Part shown: positions 57,080 to 64,000 of the stretch, piece after piece
Layout: each line of letters starts with the position of its first letter
Numbering within the stretch: position 1 is the first letter of the stretch
DNA from: Methylomonas sp. LL1
GTDB taxonomy: Bacteria; Pseudomonadota; Gammaproteobacteria; Methylococcales; Methylomonadaceae
DNA: 64,000 nucleotides
Direction of reading: 5' to 3'
NCBI RefSeq assembly: GCF_015711015.1
Contig: NZ_CP064653.1
Location: 4,278,001 to 4,342,000 of the forward strand
Notes under the pieces: generated by a model
Told to the model about the DNA's origin: nothing
The model's input: the letters and a program-made list of their open reading frames with translations, nothing else
The model's database searches: none
Position numbers and translations under genes: made by a program

Positions 57080-59533
57080 CTACGATCCCCATTTGTCAAA
57101 ATATAGCGTTCGCCCACTTTCCCACTCCGGTGTTGCGAAAGCGCCGCCGCTCCGATGCGTGAGACAAATGGGCCATGTACCGATCTTCAATCCGAAATTC
57201 GCCGCGCTACGGCAAAAGTCCAGATCGTAAAAATGAAAATTAAAGCGCTGGTCAAACAATACCCCATGCTTTCGCAGTGTGTCTTTCGATGCAGCCAGAA
57301 ACAGGCCATCCAATAATTCGCAAGCCGCCGGAGCCGGACCATAGATATTGATCTGTCCAAAAGCCTCGTTTCCATGCGCCACGGAACCGCTAAAATTTTC
57401 CGGAGTGTCGACTTTAAGTCCTCCGCCGTGTTGCACGAATGCCCAGCTCGGTTGGTATGGTTGTCTTCGCTTGTTGCCGGCCACGCCAATGATGTCGTAA
57501 CTTTGCAAACCTTCGATGACGCGATTTACCAAAAAAAAATCGTCGATCCAAACATCGTCATGCACAAACACTAAATAATCAGCCGCATCATCGACCTGAA
57601 TCCGGCGATTGTAAATCTCCGGCAAACCGAGCCGATTTTGATAGGTGATGTGCGTTCGCAGGCGTTTATCTTGCTGCAAGCGTTTTAAGGAAAGGCCCAA
57701 TGCGGAATGATTCCAAAAATCATCTTCGGTTTTTAGGGTGGCGCTGACTATTTCAATAATTGGGTCGGCCTCGCGCTTGGGCAAGGTAAGTTGAGCGTAA
57801 ACGTCCAATAGAGCTTGTTCCAGGCTGCGGGCGAAACGTTTCGAATCAAACAGAGGTGTTTCAAGCTTATGGCTGCGCAGATAGGCTTTGTAATTGGCAA
57901 TGTGTTGCGGCTGTTGTGCAAGCATCACCGCCCGTTCTTCATAGGCATGCCAATTCGGCATGATCAATTCGGGTAATCCGACAGCGTTCAGTAAACTCCC
58001 TGCCATACGGGAGGCAAAGGTGTTGCCTGGGCAGGTCAGTACCGGTAAATCCGCCCAAAGAGCATCGCTGGCGGTCGTTCCCGCGTTATAGGGGCTGGTA
58101 TCGAGCAGCAAATCCGCTAGCCGATAACGCGCGAGATATTCCATGGGGGCGACTTTTTGCGCAAAGATTAAGCGCTCCGAATCGATTCCGTGTTTTTTTG
58201 CTTGGTTATGTAGATTGGCTTTTGCAATTTCATTGTCCGCGACCAGCCACAAAACGCTGTTTGGAACCCGGTTAAGTATTCGCATCCAGACAGCGAACAC
58301 GTCGGGATTGATTTTGTAACTGCCGTTAAACGAGCAGTAGACAAAACAATCCTCCGGTAAGCCGCACGCGGCCCGGCTAGGCGTTTCTCCAATCACGCGC
58401 TGGCTATCGTTCACCTGATAGACATCGGGCAGGTACAAAGGCTTCTCCATAAAGTGTTGTGCCAACGCCTTGGGAAAAACGAATTGGTCGGCCAAGATAT
58501 AGTCGATTTCCGGCATGCCCAGTGTGCCGACAAAACCCAGGTAGGAAACCTGTATCGGCGCGGGTTTATACGCCAAAAGGGTTACCCTGGCGCCCGATGT
58601 CAATCCGGTCAGATCGATCAGCACATCAATTTCAAGCTCGCGAATTGCCTGTGCCGCTTGTAGATCGGACAAGTCATGAATCGGGACATGACGGTCCATC
58701 GCCCGCAATACTCTCTGTCTGAGGGCGCCGCCGTCGTCGACGCTATAATCGATGGCATAGATCTCAAAGTGCTGCCGATCATGTAGTTCGAATAGTTCAA
58801 CTGCCAGGATAGACACGGCGTGCCAGCAAAAGTCGCCTGACAAATAGCCGATACGCAATTTGTCGTGCCGGTATCCCGTGGCTGGGGACAAGCGCGGCAA
58901 GTTTCTCGGAATTTTACGCTCGACCCAGGAAGAAATGACTCTTAACTGTACCGCCGGATCGTCGGTAAGCGCTAACACGCCTAATGGGCCGCAGTGATCG
59001 AGTAGTTTCTGTTCGGAAATGCCGGCGACGGCTTCGAGAATGGGCCACTGACACATTTTTTGCTGGATATGCAAGTAGTGTTGGATGACGTCCGCTTGTT
59101 CGGGATTGGCCATCAAGCTTCGCTTGAGTAGCATTTGCGCTTGATCGTAGCGTCGTGCGTTTTCATGCACACGTCCGCTGTGATTCAACAGCAGAGTTTG
59201 TGCTTCTATTGGTTGCATGGCGCGTTGCCATGTGTCCAGAGCTTTTTGGGTGTCCCCCGTGGCTTCAAAAGCTAGGCCCAAATTTACTGCTGCTTGGTAA
59301 AAATCGGGCTTGAGTTGTAAGGCTGATTGATAAGCGGCGATCGATTGGGGTAATTGGCCCAGCAAGCGTAGTAGGCGTCCCATGTTATAAAATGCTACAT
59401 AGCGTAGGTGAGCGTCCTCACTATTTGCGTTAGCCAGCCATGCCTGGTAAATCTCAACAGCGTTAATCAGCTGGTTTTGATTTTCAAGTTGTTGTGCCTG
59501 TTCCATGACGGAGGCTAGTGGGATTGATTTCAT
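57080..59533 (-). CDS. Fusion: TPR / GT41 transferase with C-terminal GT-A glycosyltransferase domain
   Basis: 817 residues. TPR-like helices to about residue 190 (FYNMGRLLRLLGQLPQSIAA, NLGLAFEATGDTQKALDTW). GT41 region about 225-570: IGYLSGDFCWHAVSIL (catalytic-type His), DLTGLTSGARVTLLAYKPAP, YCSFNGSYKINPDVFAVW (Lys), and NAGTTASDALWADLPVLTCPG. From about 590 a different, GT2-like domain follows: IIEIVSATLKTEDDFWN, DYLVFVHDDVWID (acidic metal motif), and FNFHFYDLDFCRSA. One chain may place two sugars in sequence. The methyltransferase gene lies 75 bp downstream. ATG 59533 start. Confidence 0.87.
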   Translation of the reverse strand: MKSIPLASVMEQAQQLENQNQLINAVEIYQAWLANANSEDAHLRYVAFYNMGRLLRLLGQLPQSIAAYQSALQLKPDFYQAAVNLGLAFEATGDTQKALDTWQRAMQPIEAQTLLLNHSGRVHENARRYDQAQMLLKRSLMANPEQADVIQHYLHIQQKMCQWPILEAVAGISEQKLLDHCGPLGVLALTDDPAVQLRVISSWVERKIPRNLPRLSPATGYRHDKLRIGYLSGDFCWHAVSILAVELFELHDRQHFEIYAIDYSVDDGGALRQRVLRAMDRHVPIHDLSDLQAAQAIRELEIDVLIDLTGLTSGARVTLLAYKPAPIQVSYLGFVGTLGMPEIDYILADQFVFPKALAQHFMEKPLYLPDVYQVNDSQRVIGETPSRAACGLPEDCFVYCSFNGSYKINPDVFAVWMRILNRVPNSVLWLVADNEIAKANLHNQAKKHGIDSERLIFAQKVAPMEYLARYRLADLLLDTSPYNAGTTASDALWADLPVLTCPGNTFASRMAGSLLNAVGLPELIMPNWHAYEERAVMLAQQPQHIANYKAYLRSHKLETPLFDSKRFARSLEQALLDVYAQLTLPKREADPIIEIVSATLKTEDDFWNHSALGLSLKRLQQDKRLRTHITYQNRLGLPEIYNRRIQVDDAADYLVFVHDDVWIDDFFLVNRVIEGLQSYDIIGVAGNKRRQPYQPSWAFVQHGGGLKVDTPENFSGSVAHGNEAFGQINIYGPAPAACELLDGLFLAASKDTLRKHGVLFDQRFNFHFYDLDFCRSAANFGLKIGTWPICLTHRSGGAFATPEWESGRTLYFDKWGS

Positions 59534-59717
59534 TGTAATTGTTACTGAACGTCGAAGTTTGCAGTGTTATGCGAATCAATTTAGCATCGATTTTACTTGG
59601 CGCGGATTATTTTTTCCCACCGAAGAATAGAACAAAAGAGAGTTGGGCCTTTTGGGGAAGGGGGACAAATTTTTCAACTTTCTAAAACTGTAAAATCTTT
59701 GATGGCGGTTTGTTAAG

Positions 59718-62546
59718 TTGCAATTCAGGCTAAAGACAGTGTTCAATGACGGGCACCGTGAGCGACCATTACATTTCAAATCTCCAGTGAACAAGCAAAC
59801 CCTGCAATATTTAGTTGGCATCGACCTTGGCACCACCCACACCGTGGTAGCGTATGTCGCTATCCATGACCCTGATAAATTCATTCATCTATTCGAAATC
59901 CCACAGCTCACCGCGCTCGGCGCAGTGGCGGCTAGGCCGTTATTGCCCTCGGTGCGTTATCACCCCGCCGGCGGTGAACTCAGCGATGATGCCGGATTTT
60001 TAACCACGGAAGACGGGGCGATATTGGGCGAAGCCGCGCGTGTACTCGGCGCCAAAACGCAAGGCCGCTTGGTGACTAGCGCCAAGAGCTGGCTGTCGCA
60101 TCCCTCGGTTGACCATGGTGCGGCGATCTTGCCGTGGGGTAGTGACGAGTCGGTATTCAAAGTCTCGCCCTTGGAAGCCAGTGCCAGTTATCTGCGCCAT
60201 GTGCGTACGGTCTGGGAACAACGTTTCCCGGATGCGTTGTTAGGCAATCAAAATGTAGTGATTACGGTGCCGGCCTCGTTCGACGAGTCGGCGCGCTCGT
60301 TGACGCTGGAAGCGGCCAGAATGGCAGGGCTAAGCGATGTGCGCTTGCTGGAAGAACCGCAGGCGGTCTGTTACGACTGGCTGCGCCGGCATGCCGGCAG
60401 CATTGCGCCCAGTCTGGCCGGCAGCCGCTTGTTGCTGGTCTGCGATGTCGGCGGCGGTACCACCGATCTGACTCTGATCAAGATCGAACATGGCGACGGC
60501 GAGCCCAAGCTGACGCGGATCGGTGTCGGCGACCATTTGATGCTGGGTGGCGATAATATCGATCTGGCGTTGGCGCACTTGGTCGAAAGCAGGTTGCGAA
60601 TCGGCGACAAGAAACTGTCAACCGCCGATCTGTCGCAATTGCTGGAACAATGCCGGATCGCTAAGGAACGCTTGTTGGCCGTCGATGCGCCCGAGCAAAT
60701 CGCCGTGACCTTGCTGGGTGGCGGCTCCAAACTGATTGGCGCTAGCCGGGGCACGGTATTGACGCGTGAAGAAGTTAGACAAATTGCGCTGGATGGTTTT
60801 TTGCCGTTGTCGGGATTAGACGAGCTTCCCGATAAGAAACGTAGCGGAGTAGTGGAATTCGGCTTGCCATATGCGGCGGAACCCGCCATCAGCAAGCATA
60901 TTGCCGCATTTTTGCAATTGCATGCCCAAGCGGCTAAAGCTGCCTTATCTGATGAGGATATTGTACCCGATGCCTTATTGCTGAATGGCGGGGTATTTCG
61001 CAGCCCGGCGATGGTACAGCGGGTTATCGATCTGCTGGCCAGCTGGCGCGGAGGGCAAACACCGTTGTTGCTGGATAACCGCCATCCCGAACTGGCGGTG
61101 GCTTATGGCGCGGTCAGCTACGCCGTCGCCCGAAAGGATAAAAAGCTCAAGATTGACGGCGGCGCGGCCCGCGGGTATTTTCTGCTGGTCGATACGCTCA
61201 AGAGCACAAGTAGTGGTGGTGCCGATCAAGCTCGGCGCGGCGTCTGCATCCTGCCAAAAGGTAGCGAGGAAGGGCATGAAATCTTATTGAGCGATCGCCA
61301 GTTTGGCTTACGGGTCGGTCAGCCGGTGCGGTTTCATTTATTGTCCAGCAGTGGCGACGGTAATTACCAGCCGGGCGACATCGTCGAGATTGACGACGAA
61401 CGCTTTCATAGCCTGCCGCCGTTGGCCGTGGCCTTTGTGGGTCAGCAAAAAACCGAAGTGGCCGTGCAATTGCTGGCGACCTATACCGAAGTCGGCACCT
61501 TGCAGTTGCAATGTGTGGCGGTCGAAGACGCGGCTCAGCGTTGGGACGTGGAGTTTCAGATTCGCAAAAAGACATCGGCCACGGTTGGCGCCGACTTGCC
61601 GGCGCAGTTGCCGCAAGCGCTTGAAAAAATCCAAGCCGTGTTCGGCGCTAAATCCAAGCAGATCGATCCGCAAGCCGTCAAAACTCTGCGCGCCGATTTG
61701 GAAAAAACTTTGGGTACTCAGAGGGGCGACTGGCAAACACCGCTGCTGCGGGAATTGTTTGGTGCTCTGCTGGAAGGCGGCAAATACCGGCGCCGTAGCG
61801 AACAGCACGAACGCCTGTGGCTGAGTCTGTCCGGCTTTTGCTTGCGACCGGGTTTCGGTTATCCGTTGGATGATTGGCGGGTCGAGCAACTGTGGAAGTT
61901 CTATCCGGAAGGCTTGCAGTTCGTCAATGAAAAGCAGAACTGGACCGAATGGTGGACGCTGTGGCGCCGCGTCGCCGGCGGGCTACAGGCTGACGCGCAG
62001 CAACGCATTTTTAACGACATCGCCAAATTCATCAATCCGGCCGCGGCCCGGCAAGCCGGGGTAACCAAGCAACTGGCGATGCGCGGCTATGAAGACATCG
62101 TGCGATTGGCGGCGGGGCTGGAACGCTTGCCGATTGCCGACAAGACTCAACTCGGCGAATGGCTGTTGAAACGTCTGCAAAAAGCCGGCGAACCCGAGCA
62201 AAGCTGGTGGGCGTTGGGGCGTATCGGTGCAAGGATTCCATTTCACGGCAGCAATCACGACGTGATTCCTCCCGCTACGGCAGCCGTCTGGCTGCAACAG
62301 TTGCTTGAGGTCGACTGGAAAAAACAAGCGCAAGCCGGTTTTGCCGCTACATTGTTGGCGCGTCGTTGCGACGACCGTGCCCGCGACATTGATGACGATT
62401 TACGTTTGTGGGTATTGGATAAACTGAAACAAGCCAAGGCTCCGGCTTCCTGGCTAGAGATGGTCGCCGAGTTCAAACCGCTGGACGAAAGCCAGGAAAA
62501 ACAAATATTCGGAGAGGCCTTGCCGCCGGGTTTGCGGTTGATTTAG
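59718..62546 (+). CDS. Hsp70/DnaK-family protein (DUF3731 type)
   Basis: 942 residues if started at TTG 59718; GTG 59787 (just before VNKQTLQYLVGIDLGTT) is a good alternative and no clear ribosome binding site separates them. Actin-like ATPase: GIDLGTTHTVVAYV, ITVPASFDESARSLTLEAA, LLEEPQAVCYDW, CDVGGGTTDLTL and LLLNGGVFRSP. The C-terminal half (from about 520) is not a DnaK substrate domain but the long helical region of the DUF3731 Hsp70 group. Client and partner unknown. Confidence 0.9.
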   Translation: MQFRLKTVFNDGHRERPLHFKSPVNKQTLQYLVGIDLGTTHTVVAYVAIHDPDKFIHLFEIPQLTALGAVAARPLLPSVRYHPAGGELSDDAGFLTTEDGAILGEAARVLGAKTQGRLVTSAKSWLSHPSVDHGAAILPWGSDESVFKVSPLEASASYLRHVRTVWEQRFPDALLGNQNVVITVPASFDESARSLTLEAARMAGLSDVRLLEEPQAVCYDWLRRHAGSIAPSLAGSRLLLVCDVGGGTTDLTLIKIEHGDGEPKLTRIGVGDHLMLGGDNIDLALAHLVESRLRIGDKKLSTADLSQLLEQCRIAKERLLAVDAPEQIAVTLLGGGSKLIGASRGTVLTREEVRQIALDGFLPLSGLDELPDKKRSGVVEFGLPYAAEPAISKHIAAFLQLHAQAAKAALSDEDIVPDALLLNGGVFRSPAMVQRVIDLLASWRGGQTPLLLDNRHPELAVAYGAVSYAVARKDKKLKIDGGAARGYFLLVDTLKSTSSGGADQARRGVCILPKGSEEGHEILLSDRQFGLRVGQPVRFHLLSSSGDGNYQPGDIVEIDDERFHSLPPLAVAFVGQQKTEVAVQLLATYTEVGTLQLQCVAVEDAAQRWDVEFQIRKKTSATVGADLPAQLPQALEKIQAVFGAKSKQIDPQAVKTLRADLEKTLGTQRGDWQTPLLRELFGALLEGGKYRRRSEQHERLWLSLSGFCLRPGFGYPLDDWRVEQLWKFYPEGLQFVNEKQNWTEWWTLWRRVAGGLQADAQQRIFNDIAKFINPAAARQAGVTKQLAMRGYEDIVRLAAGLERLPIADKTQLGEWLLKRLQKAGEPEQSWWALGRIGARIPFHGSNHDVIPPATAAVWLQQLLEVDWKKQAQAGFAATLLARRCDDRARDIDDDLRLWVLDKLKQAKAPASWLEMVAEFKPLDESQEKQIFGEALPPGLRLI

Positions 62547-62597
62547 GACTTGGTCGGAAACGAGTAAAATGCCGCCCATCTATTAACTCTACTCATC

Positions 62598-64000
62598 ATG
62601 GACAACGACATTTACCTTTACGACACCGACCGTTTGCACGGCATCGCTTCGGATGAGTTGGTCAAGCAAGGCTTGAGTTATTTCACCGACAACCGGGTTA
62701 TCGGGGTGGCACTGGAAAATGGCTCGGTGCTGGCACAAGTCGAGGATGAGAACGACGAGCAGTATTGGCTGGAATTGTCGGCGGAAAGCGATGGCGGTTT
62801 GGCCGTGGCTTGCGACTGCCATTTAGGATCGGATGTTTGTGTGCATGCCATCGCCGCGCTTTACGCCTATGCCGATCAGAACGCACCCATAGATACTACC
62901 GGTCTGGGTAGTGCGGTGGACGAGGCCATCCAGGAGCGAGTCAAGAAGGGCCGCAACGAGGTTAGGGTCAAACTGTTGAGCGGTAATCTCGGCTTTGGCA
63001 CCTGGCAGGCGACGTCCTTGGTTTCGGCGACGCATTGGCAGCGTTCGTATCAAGTGCAAATCCGCTCGCTGGACCAAAGCGTCAATTATTGTACTTGCCC
63101 GGATCTGGCCAGCAATCGGCTGGGCACCTGTAAGCACATCGAGGCGGTTTTACATCATGTCAAAAAGCAGCCGGAATACAAGACGCTGAAGGATCAAGGT
63201 TCGCCGGTATCTTTCGTTTATCTGGCCTGGGAATCGGCCACCCGTCCGCTGATCCGTTTGCAGCGTCGAGCCGAACTGGCGGATGATCTGGCGGCGCTGC
63301 TGACCGAGTTTTTCAATGAGCACAATGTCTTCACCGGCCGCTTGCCCGAAGACTTTTTTCGCTTCTCGCAAATAGTCTACGGCCGAGAGGATTTTTTGTT
63401 GGGCGACGATGCCGTGCAATATGCTCAGCAATGCGCGGAAGATGCGGCGCGGGCTTTGCGCGGGCAGGAGATCAAACAGGCTATCAGGCAAAGCAACGGC
63501 GTGTTGCCGGGATTGAAGGTCAAGCTGTTTCCGTATCAGGTCGAAGGTGTGGCCTTTCTGGCTTCGCGCGGCCGCGCCTTGCTGGCCGATGACATGGGCT
63601 TGGGCAAGACACTGCAGGCCATCGCCGCCGGCACTTGGCTGGCCGACAACGCCGGCGTCAAACGTATCCTGATCGTCTGCCCGACCTCGCTTAAATATCA
63701 ATGGGCACGGGAAATCGCCAAATTTACCGGTCGCGGTGTGCGGGTTTTGCAAGGTGGTCCCGAACAGCGCGGCGTGCAATACCGGGACGACGCGTTATTC
63801 TTCATCGTCAATTACGAGCTGGTGCTGCGCGATTTGAGCATCATTAGCGAAAACCTCAAGCCTGATTTGCTAATCCTCGACGAAGCTCAGCGGATCAAGA
63901 ATTGGCGCACCAAGTTGTCGTCCACCGTCAAGCTGATTCCTGCCCGTTATGTGTTTGTGCTCAGCGGTACGCCGTTGGAAAACCGGCTGGAAGATTTGTA
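62598..64000 (+). CDS. SWIM zinc-finger SNF2-family helicase (3' truncated by window edge)
   Basis: 467 codons in the window. Two SWIM zinc fingers, near residues 72 (CDC...CVH) and 165 (YCTC...CKHIE). The SNF2 ATPase begins about residue 310: LFPYQVEGVAFLASRGRALL, Walker A DDMGLGKTLQAIAAG, Walker B LLILDEAQRIKN, and motif III VLSGTPLENRLEDL. Members of this group are RapA/HepA-like translocases. ATG 62598, 51 bp after the Hsp70 gene, so possibly co-transcribed. Confidence 0.93.
   Translation, partial: MDNDIYLYDTDRLHGIASDELVKQGLSYFTDNRVIGVALENGSVLAQVEDENDEQYWLELSAESDGGLAVACDCHLGSDVCVHAIAALYAYADQNAPIDTTGLGSAVDEAIQERVKKGRNEVRVKLLSGNLGFGTWQATSLVSATHWQRSYQVQIRSLDQSVNYCTCPDLASNRLGTCKHIEAVLHHVKKQPEYKTLKDQGSPVSFVYLAWESATRPLIRLQRRAELADDLAALLTEFFNEHNVFTGRLPEDFFRFSQIVYGREDFLLGDDAVQYAQQCAEDAARALRGQEIKQAIRQSNGVLPGLKVKLFPYQVEGVAFLASRGRALLADDMGLGKTLQAIAAGTWLADNAGVKRILIVCPTSLKYQWAREIAKFTGRGVRVLQGGPEQRGVQYRDDALFFIVNYELVLRDLSIISENLKPDLLILDEAQRIKNWRTKLSSTVKLIPARYVFVLSGTPLENRLEDL

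Overview
The window looks like chromosome of a gammaproteobacterial methanotroph or methylotroph, probably a type I (RuMP) methanotroph of the Methylomonas/Methylobacter kind. Support: a hexulose-6-phosphate synthase gene next to transketolase, a complete pqqABCDE cluster (PQQ is the methanol dehydrogenase cofactor), and gammaproteobacterial gene orders (secY-rpmJ-rpsM-rpsK-rpsD-rpoA-rplQ; rpsU-yqeY-dnaG-rpoD-tRNA-Ile2). Genus is inference; no 16S rRNA or methane monooxygenase gene is present.

Layout. 1-4.1 kb: end of the spc operon and the alpha operon, then tRNA-Thr and a terminator. 4.3-8.4 kb: a decayed leuD, a small membrane protein, a Leptospira-type (R)-citramalate synthase and a LeuB-type dehydrogenase, with REP-like palindromes between them. 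8.5-12.4 kb (minus): pqqA-B-C-[Uma2-like gene]-D-E with a clear promoter and a hairpin after pqqA. 12.5-26 kb: housekeeping genes (TauE/SafE permease, cca, rlmJ, tldD/pmbA, HD-GYP protein, pyrD, thiO, an outer-membrane protein behind a perfect FNR-type box, pip, ubiX). 26-31 kb: hps, tkt and two proteins built from short repeated peptides. 31-42.5 kb: folate genes (pteridine reductase, folK, folB), plsY, tsaD, the macromolecular-synthesis operon, metK-ahcY. 42.7-47.3 kb: an SGNH hydrolase, a gene-poor stretch with an IS3-family transposase relic, bioA and rsmE. 47.6-59.5 kb: the most unusual region (below). 59.7-64 kb: an Hsp70-family protein and the start of a SWIM/SNF2 helicase.

The best candidate for an undescribed system is 47.6-59.5 kb. 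A 1961-residue protein consists almost wholly of an octapeptide repeat of the form A-L-[ST]-T-[AD]-Q-[IV]-x, with a 1476-bp higher-order repeat occurring in four registers. It is followed by two SPINDLY/O-GlcNAc-transferase-like (GT41) proteins, one fused to a second GT-A-type glycosyltransferase domain, and a protein with a C-terminal methyltransferase domain. A coherent reading is a giant Ser/Thr-rich acceptor protein with its own cytoplasmic O-glycosylation machinery. The gene content is seen directly; the functional link is inference.

Other points of interest: the 19-copy [TS]GVxKYLxxQ repeat protein after tkt, the triply damaged leuD beside a citramalate pathway pair, and the Uma2-like gene translationally coupled inside the pqq operon.
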